Source: Azolla caroliniana (lineage: Eukaryota > Polypodiophyta). Taken from it: a DNA stretch of 64,000 bases. Shown here piece by piece: positions 43,350 to 57,032 of the stretch (position 1 is its first letter; each line of letters starts with the position of its first letter). The DNA lies in NCBI GenBank assembly GCA_043228905.1, contig JBHGNT010000011.1, forward strand, positions 13,578,001 to 13,642,000, written 5' to 3'. Position numbers and translations under genes: made by a program. The notes below the pieces were generated by a model. It saw only the letters and a list, made by a program, of their open reading frames with translations, was not told the origin of the DNA and ran no database searches.

Positions 43350-46300
43350 ATGGCCATGGCAGAGCGCGTATTGACGAGCTTAAGACGTACCAGGTAAGGT
43401 TCCTCTCCTCCTTGCATTCTAGCTATGGCTTTTCTTTCCTTCCTCTGACCTCCGCAACAATTAATTCATCGAATTCTTCTTTCTTCTCCCCGTCTTCATC
43501 GTCGTCGTCATCATTAATGTCTTCTTTCTTCACAGGTTTCTGCGAACCCTAGCTCCTCCTGATCAGGTTTCTTCCTTTCCCCCCCTTTGCTCCTAGTAGA
43601 CCGATTTTTCTGTAAGGCTGAGCTCAAGATTTGTGCCAGCCCCAAAGGAAAGTTTTGCAGGATCTGAAGATTCCATTGAAGCTACAAGGTGGGATCAACT
43701 TCAGAAAGCTCCTCTCTCATTCTCTTTCTTCTTCCAGTGCTTCCACCAATGAAGAAGGTAAAAAATTCCATCATTTCTAATTCTGTCGCTCCCTTCAAAT
43801 GCTGCACTGTCGTTTCTTCTAATAATTATTTATCTTTTTTCAGGTAAGCAAGGTGAACAAATCACGTCTAGCTCCATTTCCTCTACTGCCACCATTGATG
43901 AAGAAGCTATATTCATGATTATGTTTTTTCTTTCACAGTTATTTCCTCTAACATCTGTGCTACTATTTTTTTTTTCTAATTTCAACTATTCTTCTTTATT
44001 CTTGCAGGTAAACAAGGTGAACAAATTGCCTCTTCTGAAAACAAGGATTTGGAAGATTCTTCATTGGGAATCGGTAAAGCTTCTTCCATAAGCGAAGCTT
44101 CTGAGGATGCATCCACCAGAAATGAAGCAGAACCTGTTTCAAACAACACTGTAGAATTCGAAGCTTCCATTAAGGTGCATTTTCAAGGATGGATTTTGTC
44201 TTCCGTGCAATGCTAAATTATATGCTTGGATCTATTGAATACAAACTTCTATCGAGGTGTTAAGTGAGATGATGTGGTATGTGGATTTCAAAGCTTACAT
44301 TAGGATGCATTTTTGTCCATGAAATGTGGAATTTGAAGGTTCCATTGAGATGCATTTTCATCCATGAAATTTTGCCCTGTGTGTGATGGTAAGTTACATG
44401 ATGTGGTCTATGGAACCTGAACGTTCCTTATGATACTAAGATAAATGTTTCAGCTTCCATTAAGGTGCATTTTGTATATGAAATTTGAAGATTTATCAAG
44501 GCACATTTTCCTCGACATGTTTTTTCTTCTACATAATGGTGAAGCATATTTTTTTGGCTTCCCTTAAGGTGCAGTTTGTCCACAAAATATGATATGAAAC
44601 TTTCATTAAGGTGTATTTTTATCCACTGATTTTGTATTCTATGCAATGTCAAGGTCTATGTTTTGGCTTTAGTTAATGTTCATTTTGGCTTCTATTAAGG
44701 GTCATTTTCATATGTAAATTTTTTGCCTTATATATTGTTTAGGCTGTGTTTCAGCTCAACTTGCACATACAAACCTACATCTGAGAAATATATAGCAATG
44801 CATGGCATATGATTCTATGCATGAATTTAGATGAATACATCTGATGTAAAGCTCCAAAGGATTCAATTGAAAGAGAAGTTTAGAGAATTCATATCCCAAA
44901 AACGAGTTGCAAGTTTGGATCTTGATTGTGGCCTCATCCTTGATTTTGTCCATTTAACCATTATTGAAAAGCCACCATATACAGTGCAGTTTTGGCTTAG
45001 CTATGATTTCTGTCAACCTACACTCATATCTAGTGCTCATGTTGATGGCTTAGAAAATGATTGCAATGCGTGGGAAATGAATGTGTGCTTGCTCTATGCA
45101 ACTGCATACCTCACCCAGCAGCCAAGAAGGTGCTGGTAACCCTGCCCCAACTTCCACCCCTCCTCCCCTCTTCTCTGCCATCTTATCCATGTAATCCTCT
45201 ATCTGAGCTTGAGATGTACCCTTATCACAAGTTTTGTGAAGGCAGCAGTGCTGAATCGTGCTTGCTCCATTGAAGTGCACCCCTCAACGAGTAGCCAAGA
45301 AAGTACCAGCAGCTGTGCCTCAACTTCCAACCCCTTCTCCTGCCAGCTTATCGATGTAATCCTCCATCCGAGTCTGAGATGTCGTATCATTATCACAAGT
45401 TTTGTGAAGGCACAGTGCCGATGAATGCTTGCTCTGTAGAACTGCATAACTCACCCAGCAGCTAAGAAAGTACCAGTAGCCCTGCCCTGACTTCTATCCG
45501 CTCCTCCCTGTCATGTTATCCATGTAATCCTCTATCTGAGTTTGAGATGTTGTACGCTTATCACAAGTTTTGTGAAGGCACCAATGCTGGTGCATTCTTA
45601 CTCCGTAGAACTGCACACCTCACCCAGCCTCCAAAATAGTACCAGTAACCCTGCCCTAACTTCCACCCTCTCCTCCTGCTATCAAATCCATATAAACTTC
45701 TATCCAAGCTTGAGATATCATACCATTATCACAAGTTTTGTGGAGGCACCAGTGCTAATGAGCAAGTGGCTACTTTCCTTTCCATATGGAACATCAACCA
45801 GCTTGCTGAATCCTGCTGATACTGATTTCTCAAAGCGAATGGAGTTGGGGATCTCCTTGGACAGCCATGCCGTTCCGCCGCATGTTTGATCAGAAAATCT
45901 CCATTAAAAGTGTATAGTGATTTTTAACAGCCTGTCAACTTCTCCACAAATCCCTTCTGCAGTTCCTCATTTACTTCGAGTAATTGCTCTGTGACCTTCC
46001 AAAATGATTGGGAGAAGCTGATCTAAAGGCCGTCCTGAAGTCAACTATCAGGAAACCCTGGCACGCTCATGTTAGCATGATGGACATCACCAACTGTACC
46101 TTTGACATCATAATAGAGTGAATTCTGGAACTCAATCACAGTCAACAGCTCAGCTCTTTGCCATGCATGTCCTTGCCCAAAGCTTGTGACTGCTGAGGAC
46201 CTACGGTTTTGTCAGAGAGTTCAATGCACCATATGCCTGTGTGTTAGCCAATCATCTATGAACTGCCTCACTGGTTCTAGTACGTGATCTGCAACTCTAC

Positions 46301-48491
46301 CTGGCACGTAATCCCCCATTGTGAATATAACATGCTGGCCGACACAAGGGTTGGCATACATCACATCAAGGCGGACCCTTTGCCACATTGTGCAACCGCA
46401 TTTTTGGAGGATTTGTGCCAAAGACGTTCATGAAAAATCATGAAACCATACGATAAAAAAGCACACATTTTGGTAATTATAGCAATAAATGGGACATGAA
46501 TGAATATATGTTTGAATATTGAGTTCATTCACTAGTATGATGGCTCATGAGACCATGTTTATGTCACAATACACATGTGGTTAATCTTTAGAGTTTCGTG
46601 TGGGAAGGCTCTTTACTGCTTGAATGCAATTAGGTGTGGGCAACTAAGAAAGCCTACCATCTTTATTGCATGATATGAGGATGTGCTTCCTTAGCTTTAT
46701 GTGACTTGGCACAATCCTTGTTTTCATGCACAAATGCTTGAAATTCCACTTACTGTTGGTTTTTCAATATCTTGATGCCATTTTAATCACAAAGTTTAAT
46801 GATATTACAGGTTTCTGCTCCCCTTTTAGGACTGGTGATAGGAAGACGGTAAGTTCTTGCCAATACTGTTGGAAGTTAGCATATAAAGCACAGAACCACA
46901 ATATATGAGATTTTTCTTGTAGAGGTGCAACATTAAACAGCATTCAGAAAGCTACAAAAGCTCGTATCAAAATCCCTCCTGGAAGAGAAGTTAGGAGCGG
47001 TGTTTCCTTAGGTAATACATGATTTTTTAGCATTGATTTCTGTGTCTGTAAATGGGTGGGGTTGGCTTATTTATACTGTTAGAAATTAGAATGAAAATGA
47101 AATGCTTATTCATCCTAAAGGATATACATTAAGAAAAGGAGGATGCACAATAGACCTGAAGAAACTCATAGATGCAACTTTCATTTGAGAATAAAAGCTT
47201 CTTAATCACGCATTTTCATAAAATCCTACAAAGTTATAAGAGCTTAATATACATTCTCTCTTGAAGGAAATAGTTTGAAGTCATCTAGCAAATTAACATT
47301 GAATATTTCTGTGCCTCCAAGTTTTGAGGAAGTGCTCAATACACAAAATTATAAGAGCTTAATATTCATCTCTACTAGAAGAAAACAGTGTGAAGTCATG
47401 AAGCAAATCAGTACTAAATATTGCAAGTTAACACCGAATATTTCTATGCCTCAACGTCCGAGGCAGTTTTCTACACAGAATTATAAGAGTTTAATATACG
47501 TCTGCTCTAGAAGAAAACAGTCATCAAACGAATTAGTTCTAAATATTTTTATGCCTTAACTTTTGAGATAGTTCTCGATATCCTTTGGAATTTGGAACAA
47601 AAGCCATTCTCGTTTTTATCTTTTCTTCTTGGAGCATATATTTGTGGTGTGATCCATGAATATTAGTCATGCATCAATAATGTGATTCTCTAATTCCCTC
47701 AGTAATATAAGGTTTCAAGATTATGTGAAAAATTAGTTCACATTCTTTTTTCTTATTATCAAATACTTTTATTATGAAGTTTATCTGTAGTCATACTCTT
47801 TCTTGAATGTACATTGTGGCTTTGTTGCAGATGTCAAGGGACCATCACAAGAGGCAGTGGATGCAGCGGTTACACGCATAAAGAATATATTGCAGAGAGT
47901 GTGTTTTCTTGATTTCTTTCTCTGTGGTATTTTTGCAAGGTTTCCAATGATGCACTCTTTTTGTTCATTCATTAGTATTTGGTACCTATTGAGCAGGTTC
48001 TAGGTTGTTCCTCACTTGCTGAAGTAGTAATGGAAATTTAAAATATTGTTTCTTGTATATACCATATCTTAATACAAGTTTTGACCTATTCTTGATCTAT
48101 CTTGCACCTTGATGACACGAGTAGGGACGTCATAGTGATGAAGTCTCTAGTCCATGCTATGCATGAATTATTTGATGTGATATGGACTTCTTCAATTTGC
48201 ACTTACCCCATCTTACATCTTTTGACATTTTCACTATTAGTTTAAGATTGATTTTTACTATTTTAGTTTTGTGACCTGCACTCTTGAATACATTGAAAAC
48301 TAGGGATATATTATCTAGCAATTGTTTCTTCACATTTTTTCTTATTTCTGTTTGTTTTTCTTTCTTAAATCTCTTTTCTAGGTAGTGCATGTGGAGTCAC
48401 TTATCAAGTCGGCACTCACCATGTCAAAATGTCTCATCAGTAGTTCGGAAGTTATTATCATTTTTTGGTTTTAATCACTCTTTAGCTTGCT

Positions 48492-48542
<51 letters not shown>

Positions 48543-51500
48543 GTACAATATCCGTAAGCCTTTAGAGCTCTCTTATATAGGAAGAGTGCAAATGTTGCAA
48601 ACATGGTACTTGGAACCTCAAGTCACAAACATGCATTATAAGACCAACTGTTAAAGAAACTTTTACTGTTCAATCAATTGTCACACTCCTATTATTCAGA
48701 TTGTAGATGTAATCCAATTATAGACATATTAACATGTCAAAGATCATGAACAGATGTACAAAAAGAATTCATAGAACTTGCAAATGGTGTTCGCATATTA
48801 TTTCAATACTTGGGCCACTGGCAACAAAATTTCATGCAGTATAAGTTCTTAGGAGTCTAGACTCAAAAGGGCTTGACAATCCGTGATATTTTCTTCGCCC
48901 ATTACCACTGCCACAAGCTTTTACAAATTCCTTGCACTGTTTCGGCCTCCTTTGCACGTTTATGAATTTTCTGTGGATGGCAATTCTTGCTTGTTCGAGA
49001 ATTATATTTAGAATCATGAGTTTAGTTTCTGTAACGTTAACATTCTTGAGATCATGATTTTCAGAGTATTTGTCCTCATATGAGTCTTGCTGCAATATCC
49101 ATTCATCAACACAGTCTTTGAATGGAAAATTAAGTGTCCCTGGTTCTCTTGCTCCTCAAACTTAATTGACCAACTCTTTGCTTTTGTGCATTTGATCGTC
49201 CTGCTGAATTTAATTTGTACTACTAACTTGCTTTGTATATGGATTAGTATTTAATTAGTCTAATTGATATACTTGCTAATAAACCTACTACAGGCAGAGA
49301 AAAATCCTTCATTGGAGTATAGTCATTTCATCTCAGTGCCCCTAGCTTCGCATCAAAACCTTGTGGAGCATGTGAGGAACTTTCGCGAGTCTGTACTGGT
49401 TGATGAAAAGGAGGCAAACAACTATGTTAGCTGGTTTCCGAAAACAGTCAGTAAAGAGAATTCCAATTTGAAAATTCCAAATTCTCTGAAGGTTCCAAAA
49501 ATCAAGGGATTGCACATAATGGATCCTGATTTAGAGGGATTGTTCAGTGATGAGGACTCTTCAGATGAGGAAGAAGAAAACAACTTTGAATCAAACACGA
49601 AACGTAAGTTAGATTTTTCTACCAGAAGATGCATAGATATGTGATCCTGGTTTCATTTTATCATGTAATTGCTGATTTTCCATTTGGTCTATGTTTGACT
49701 ACGTTTGTGATTTCAACCATGTTATTATTAACTATCAAGATGGATTGCATGGTTTTCAGAGATGCTTGGATTTGGAATGTGTAGATTTAATTGATAACTG
49801 CATCTTGAAGCTGTGATTATAGATATCCATGTTCTATGCATATAGGTTAGATTTTCCTCTTCAGACAGCCAAGGTAAAAATTACAATAGACGCATTATAT
49901 ATATTTACTCTCTGCATTGTACAGTGAAAGCTGTAGATTACGGAGGTCTCCAGGTGGCAATAGATGCATGGGGAAAATATTATTCTTAGATGCATGCACA
50001 GGTGGTAATACAAATATATCATTGTCCTTTTGTACAAAACTCTGAAAGATAAGTGATATGATCTTTGCAGGAAGCAGGATAAGGAGATCTTTCTTTGTAA
50101 AGCCAGAGACATTCCATTTGACATTTCTAATGCTAAAGCTGTACACTGAACAAAGTGTTCATTTGGCTGCTGAGGTTTTGCAGGTATAAATTGGATAATT
50201 TTACCTACATCCTTATGTATCTATTTATTTCAATGCATTAAGGTTTGGGTCTCATTAAATGAAAGGATTTGTGGTTTTGTTACCGTAAGACCAAAAATGC
50301 TTTTTGTCTGAGAGGTGCCACAACATAATAAGTGAGGGAATTGTGATCGGAAAATCTATGTTTTAACCTTTCTTTCTATTGAGTTCAAGGAGGAATCTTG
50401 CTGCTGTATGATATGAAAATTGTAATGGTATGCTCTGGTGATAGCGTAAAGCTATAGAGATATTTTAAAGTAACTATCCGAGAACTACTCACAAGGCTGG
50501 AAAAGAGATGAAGGTTGATTTATAGGGCTTCAAGCAGTTTGTGGGACAAAGTTCCTTTGATGGGATGGATCTTTGTTCATAGATTTAACCCCAGCAACTC
50601 TAGCTTAGTTGTAGGACAAAAGAAAGGCTGTAGTTCTGAAGCCAGCATACAATTTACTAGTATAAAACAGATATCATCTATTTGAGAACCTTCAAGTGAA
50701 ATAAGTTGCTGAGAAATGTCAATGTCTTGCAAGGATTAACTAGAGAAAAAGATTGGTCTGCAGAGGTACTATTTAATTTTATTGATTTTTTTTGTATAGC
50801 AGCAGGCTCTAGTAAACGGTTTCTCTTGAATTGTTAAGCTTACATTTTGTACGTCCTCTTTATTCATGTTTCCAATGGATATTTTCATGCTAGTCATACT
50901 TCTTGCATTTCCCAGACTCTCTCTATATCTTTTTATTAAAGAGGTGAGTGCTATGTATATCTCTTGAGAAAAATTGAGACTGCATGTAAAGCTACCAAGA
51001 ACATTCCTCTGTATGGATTATATTTGTTATATTTATTGTAAGTTTGATACTACATTGATTTGTATAGGGGGTACAACCCAAAGTATTGGAAGTTTTGAAT
51101 GGGCACGAACCAAAGGTGCACTTGAGAGGCATAGTAAGTATCAAAATCTTTGGTCCTTGTAATTTAAAATAAAGTTTCTTTGATAATTCAAACTTGTTTG
51201 TTGAATGACTAGAGTAAATTATGATTTAAGATTACGTGCTGATTTACATACTTGAATAGTTAGGAAAAAGGAAGTTACTATCTAGAAAATGCTACATTGA
51301 GCTTTGGCTGTTGAGGCTTCACATTAGTCTCGATTAGGTATGTATTTATCATGTTACAGTTATCCTGCTACAGGGCGAAGGAAACTTCCATGGTTTATCC
51401 CATGTGTCTGGATATAGATATATAAGATACAAGGAAAAAAGTTGTATCATATGTAGATTTTGCATTTGAATCAAGGTGCAGTGCTTCATGGCTATTTTAT

Positions 51501-53505
51501 TATATGAAACAGCAATGGTCTTTAGAATTGCACATAAATTTGTGACAAAATCTGAAATGTTTTGGGCATAACAGGATAATTGATTTGAAGTTTATTGTAG
51601 TTTTCTTTTCAATTTGGCTAATGTAGGCAACATTTTTTTATCATGTTTCTATTGATATTTGAACCAAAGATGGGTCATCTCTAAAGCACTGTTGGCTATT
51701 GTATTGTCTCCACAGGGAATGGGCTGTCTAGAATCATAATCACTTAAATCACAGATGAAACAAGCCCTAAGTCTTACAATTCAAGAATAAATTCAAGTTT
51801 TATAAAGTCTTTCTTCAAATGGACTAATATAGCCAACCTTTGATTGCTATCATTATTATGAAATAAATGTATGTTTTCCCTGAATAATGACAGTTGGACA
51901 TATTCTGTTTGATGGCTTCATTCCCTTGGTCGAGCCCGTGATTCCATAGGCTATGCATGCTGAAAAGTATATGAGCTTCATATGTTTTACCTACTGCATT
52001 GTAGTAGTGGTCTCATTGTTCTCTCTGTTTTTGGAAGGTCTGCTACTCTTTGAAGCCTATAACCATCAGCAAATTCCAAAATTTCTGACACTTCAAATAT
52101 TTAGGAAGCCAGTGCTTTGTTTCTCGCTCAAATTCTTCTTTGTTTTCAGAAATCCCCTGAAACGTCTGCAACTAATGTATAAAATATGCTTTATTTATTT
52201 ATTCCATATATCTGACATTAAAATGAAACCATAAAGCAGAACTGTTGATTAGAATATATTATCAGATATTTTTCTTGTCAGTGTTTTTTCTTGCTTCCCT
52301 TGCTTTTAAAATCTCTGCATTCTGGATTCACCTATATCAAAGATCTTTGAAAGACAAAAGTTACAATTTATCTGGCTTGAGAATCCTAGATGTATAGATA
52401 ACTGGATTCCTCAGTCGCTTTTGTTTTTATTTACTTTTTTGCTCATTTTTATTTATTTTGTTTTGAAAAACGAGACGCCATATTAAGATATAATCTCGTT
52501 TGACCTTATAGGCCATTTTTGCCTCTACAAAGATGTTAATATCTTTATTTTTTTCTCCTGTCCTGAACCTTTACCTTCTGGCTATATTCTTATTCCATGC
52601 CTTTATTTTTATTGTGGTGTCATTTGTAGGAAAATCTACGAGGGAATCCTGCTGAGGCACGGGTGATATATATGAGAGTACATGAAGTCAACCCAGACAA
52701 TCCATTTCATCGAGCTTGTTGTATCCTTATGTAGATTATGTCTTAAAAAAATATTACTGAGGTTAGAGTTAGATGGATCAATGCACATGCATGAGAACAT
52801 GATGTTCTGCTGAGTTTCTCTGAATGTGCACAACAATCTTTATTTGTTGTTGACCTCCATATGGAGAAATTATGAAAAGGACATCCTTTTTGGTTACTTA
52901 GACATTAATCGAGCCATACTATATTTGTGTACCTTAAGAAGAAAACAGATGTGATAAGGGATGCATTTATAGATGCTGGCCTTGTTGCTGCCAAGGACAG
53001 GTCACAAGAAGTAAAGGTTATTATAAAAACATAGGAGGCCTCAGTCTCTTTACTTTTTATACGTCACCCAATTTTTTGTGATTTCTCACTCTGCCACTTT
53101 GCATTACAGATTAGTATGTAAAAATGGTTAAAACACTTCTGACTATTTCTATATGTCCAATTGCAGCTACATGCAACATTAATGAATGCAAACTATGCCC
53201 CAAGGTGAGATGCATACTTGAAACCTGTTTTGTAATTTGTCATAATATTGCCTTTTTGCAAGTCCTAGAAAACATGAGCAATTATTTGTCATGGCCATAG
53301 ATTGGATACAAGGTACTTCGATGCAAGGAAACTATTGATGAAACACCGAAATGAGGATTGGGGTGAATATACCATGAAGGAAGTCCACCTATCCCAGAGG
53401 TTTTTCTATGATCCAAATGGTTATTACCGGTGCTGTGGTTCTTTGGAACTACCTCAGTTAGTCTCTGACAATATCGAAGTGAAGAATGAAGCATCAGAGA
53501 TTTAG
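43350..53505 (+). CDS. ASCC1-like protein: KH domain plus 2H (AKAP7/LigT-like) phosphoesterase
   Basis: Fourteen exons join in frame to 474 residues: 43350-43393, 43536-43566, 43661-43757, 44008-44174, 46811-46848, 46923-47011, 47831-47898, 49294-49603, 50071-50183, 51068-51133, 52630-52720, 52949-53016, 53167-53204, 53301-53505. The start is Arg/Ser-rich (MAMAERVLTSLRRTRRFLRT), like an organelle presequence. KH domain residues ~110-178 have the GxxG loop GRRG (124-127; VSAPLLGLVIGRRGATLNSI). After an acidic stretch (SDEDSSDEEEE) the 2H phosphoesterase has both HxT motifs, FHLTFLMLKL (297-299) and KLHATLMNA (396-398), and the conserved end WGEYTMKEVHLSQRFFYDPN. Animal ASCC1 acts with the ASC-1 complex in RNA processing and alkylation repair; the plant role is not established. 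The least certain junction is exon 8-9 (49603/50071). Confidence 0.88.
43844..43906 (+). other. Duplicated pseudo-exon in the ASCC1-like gene
   Basis: After a good acceptor (TTTTTTCAG) the sequence GTAAGCAAGGTGAACAAAT parallels the start of the exon at 44008. Its end, ACCATTGATGAAGAAG, parallels the end of the exon at 43757. It is a phase 1-1 cassette of 63 nt, but the donor reads CTATAT instead of GT. I therefore left it out of the CDS. Confidence 0.65.
44163..44720 (+). repeat. Degenerate array of copies of the exon-4 splice donor region
   Basis: The real donor context GCTTCCATTAAG|GTGCATTTT (44163) recurs exactly at 44453 and in degenerate form near 44292, 44338, 44556, 44604, 44661 and 44690. 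All lie in the first 550 bp of the intron. Confidence 0.75.
45081..45770 (+). repeat. Four 168-bp tandem repeats in intron 4 of the ASCC1-like gene
   Basis: The anchor TATCACAAGTTTTGTG lies at 45223, 45391, 45559 and 45727, exactly 168 bp apart. Other blocks (CTTGCTC..., CCTGCCC...ACTTC) repeat with the same period. The short frames within are repeat-derived. Confidence 0.9.
48493..48541 (+). repeat. (CT)n(CA)n microsatellite in an intron
   Basis: About nine CT units followed by about 15 CA units, in the intron between the exons at 47898 and 49294. Confidence 0.95.
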
Positions 53506-53873
53506 ATGAGGAATTGGAGTCGGTTTATGATTTCAAAATTTCTTACAAAGGAACTCAAATAGAGTGAATCATGTAGTGGATGTACATATTCTACTTTAAG
53601 GGATCAAACAACAATCTTGCACAGACAAAAAGCTCTACTTTGTGTAAGGGGTTTAACCACAATGTTGCACAGCAAAAGGTTGAAAAATCTTGAGAACATA
53701 CTATTTTTCTCCTCTGAAACGGAGCTTGTTTTTGCTTAAGATTACTTATGCTACCTCAAGGCACAAATCTTTGAGCACCATAATGGTCACAAGGAAGTGT
53801 CTGTTTGTAATGGGTAGGATGGTATCTTTATCAGACTTCTCTACCTTTCGAGTTTGGAAGGCAGACTAGCCTT

Positions 53874-54035
53874 GCTGCTATGATGCATGGCTTATTGAAA
53901 GTATGGCATATGGTGTATGCCAACTCAAATAGACGCTGCTGATGTTGAATTTATGTTTAGCTGCTATGATCCATGGCTTATTGAAAGTATGGCATATGGT
54001 GTATGCCAACTCAAATAGACGCTGCTGATGTTGAA
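53874..54035 (+). repeat. 86-bp tandem duplication 3' of the ASCC1-like gene
   Basis: The block from GCTGCTATGATGCATGG (53874) recurs at 53960 with very few changes. It may lie in the 3' UTR. Confidence 0.92.
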
Positions 54036-54747
54036 CTGGTTAATTTATGTTTAGTTGGATGCCCTATATTGTGTCTTGATGCTCCGGTTCAGGACATTTT
54101 CCTTTTCTAACGTAGCATTTAAAGGTTTATGTTAATGTTTGATTGGACATCTAAAACAAGAAACAGTATTCCAAGTGGAAAGATGTTAATGGCTGTACAC
54201 CTATTAACCACTCAATACGTACACGGGCAAAGAGAGTATTAGTCGACTATGAAAGAATATCTGAGGGCTTATGTTGCAGGCACTTTCCTGGTTTGCAATT
54301 TTGTATTAGTACGAATTACTAATATATTAGTGTCAATTTAAATGCAAACAATTTAGGGTTATGGAAAATCCAAAATGTAAAGGACAAGGAAAAAGTTGCC
54401 CACTGCATGACCATGAGTAACTAAAAATCGGTTGCTATTATACATAGCTTCGCATGCAGTAAACACAACTTGGATGAGGTTTCTGTATGAACCCATCCAA
54501 CTACTTGTGTCGAGGATACATTATCAAAATATAAAGACTTCCCAGCACTAAATGCAGTTCACATTTGAAGAATGCATAATTTGACATCGTTTTTTATTAA
54601 AGGGTTATTTAATAACTAATATAACATCTGGCATATCAATTGTGATTGACTGTCCTTCCAATACACTTGTACACATTAGACCTTAGACAAGCTCATATTT
54701 TGCTTCTGTGAGAAAAAGTCAAGTTTCTTTTTGTCTATACGTTGCAG

Positions 54748-54878
54748 GTAAAAGTTATTGAACTCTAAGTTTCTTTTTTGTCTAACATGTACAATTGGGG
54801 CAAGTTTCTTGAGTACCTTTGCTGGACAATCGGCTAGACAAAAAAAAAACTTGATTACCTTTACTTCAATAACTTTAC
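54748..54878. repeat. Foldback (imperfect inverted repeat)
   Basis: Left arm 54748-54784 (GTAAAAGTTATTGAA ... TTTTTTGTCTA) pairs with right arm 54835-54878 (TAGACAAAAAAAA ... TTCAATAACTTTAC) across a 50-base loop. It could be a MITE remnant; no TSD was found. Confidence 0.65.
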
Positions 54879-57032
54879 AATTGGCATGAACCATCAATAT
54901 GTATATATGGTTATACATAAATAATGTGCTCATAAGGTCAATGGTGGGTGGCTTTTTGTAGCACTCACTAACTTGTGACCTTGTCAAAACGTTATTAAAA
55001 TTGCATTTCCCATATCTTTGATTATACTTTGGTTTTAATGGGTTGGGGAAAACTAACAAGAATACTCATCATGTTTCTTGAAAACTTGAGATACCCTGTT
55101 TGCAATACTTTTATTTGCTAATATAATATTAATTAAAATTAAAGAATGGTAAAAGATTTCATTATACCCATACACTAGACTCTAGAGTGGAAACAAGAAT
55201 AGCTTTCCAATGATTGCGCAATGATGTAACATTGTATGTAAAACGATATAGAATGAATAGTCAAGAAAACATTGTTTGTGGGTTGAGATTCGAGAACCAC
55301 ACTAACAGAGTTATTGGCCAAAAACAATTTTAGACCAAAACATTAATGATATATCATTTTATTACCCTTGGCTTCGATAGAGAGTTGCCTAAAGGTAGAG
55401 AGAGACTCCATCTTTTTGTGAGTTTCAAAAAAACTTTCAATATAATGCCAAGCAAAGAACCCTAAGAATGTATGTATGACAAAACTTTTTCAGTGTGTAA
55501 GCTCTTTAAAATACTCTTCAGATACTTGGATATTGATGATCTAAAAAACCATATTTTGCGAACATGCCAAAATGCTATTTTAAAGGTAGTAAAGCAAGCA
55601 AATGCAATTTAACTAACCTTTGTACATGGCAAACAAAGATTAGACACTTGGTTGTAGTTCATATTCCAACTTTTGCTAGGTGCAGTGGGATCAAGGCAAG
55701 AATTATGTACTCAATAGCGCTCCTTAAAATGGGCAAGACACATTGAACTTAAGGTTGTTAAGAGAAACTATTGTTACATCCCTACTCACTCAAAAGGGTA
55801 TTAAAACGGACTCTTATTTAAAGGGTGGTTATTTTATCATATAAATATTATTCATAGACCCCATTCTCTTGGACTCCAACTATAGATTATAATGCATTTG
55901 TTTATGTCGACTCTCAAGTATGGACATGACACCCCCTTTTTTGCGATCAACTTGGAAGCTTGGGGGAGAACTTGTATTGGCTCTATAGTTGGGGGTGCGT
56001 TGACTTGATGCCTACCCATCCTTCTTGATGTTTTGAATAGAATGACATAATACATTACTAGTGTATGAAGGAAATTAATGCATACCTAGGTAGGCGATGA
56101 ATATTTAATATTGTAATTAATTATATGCGGTGGTATGAAAAACAACAACGATTAGCCTTCATCCAATAATGATCATCCTCTGCCTTTCTTGAGTTAGTGG
56201 GCCTCCATATAAGATGGAACTATCGTGTCCCTACTGGGATTTGTATATAACATGATCATCTGTAAACTTTTATAACTGACGGAAGGAGTTTTTTTGGGGG
56301 GAAAAAAAACTTTCCCCATAATATTTAATTCATAGCCAACATAAATAATCACTAACCAAAGCCAAAATTTGGTGTATGCTATAGTGTCTACACTAGATGC
56401 ATCATGACACTAAAATTTCTTTTGGATATCTTCAACTTGGCATTTGTAGTTTTCCTTGCTTAATTGGTAATCCCTCATGAATGGGATAATCTTCCAACAA
56501 CTCTTTGTCAGTAGTGGAGAAATAAGTGACCGGAACATAGTTTTTTGTGCTATATAATCATACAAAAAGAACATTTGGGTCATATTGTAAATATCATGAC
56601 CACCAACAAGTTGATTGTAAAGTTGAGGGGCCATATGTTAAGCTCGTAATGTGTCGATGTTTAGGATGTGTGAAAGCGTTTTACGTCTTTTAGATTTGGA
56701 CTCATTTTTGTTGTACAATTATTGAGAATGACAAGCACATATTCCTTGTCTACCGAGTTGTTAAAGTCAAATTGTTATATAAAATCTTTGGGTATCGTTC
56801 GCTACGAAACTTTTGTCATCGTTTCTTTTTATTGGGTCTTCTCCCAAGCTTGTAGTTACTACATTTTAGATGGTTCATGTTGACATAATGTCCCCTATAG
56901 TGTATGTAGTAGGGACAAGAAGGGTACAACCACGTTCCATAGGGGTCCCTAAAATGGTTTATTAATTAATTACCAACAAAAAAAAAGTGTTGTAATATGG
57001 CCAAATGATGAGATGCTTATGTACAAAACCAA

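Noticed and set aside
45050-45889. Frames of 70-115 codons
   Set aside because: They fall in the 168-bp intronic repeats; similar peptides recur with the period, and the host gene splices across them in frame.
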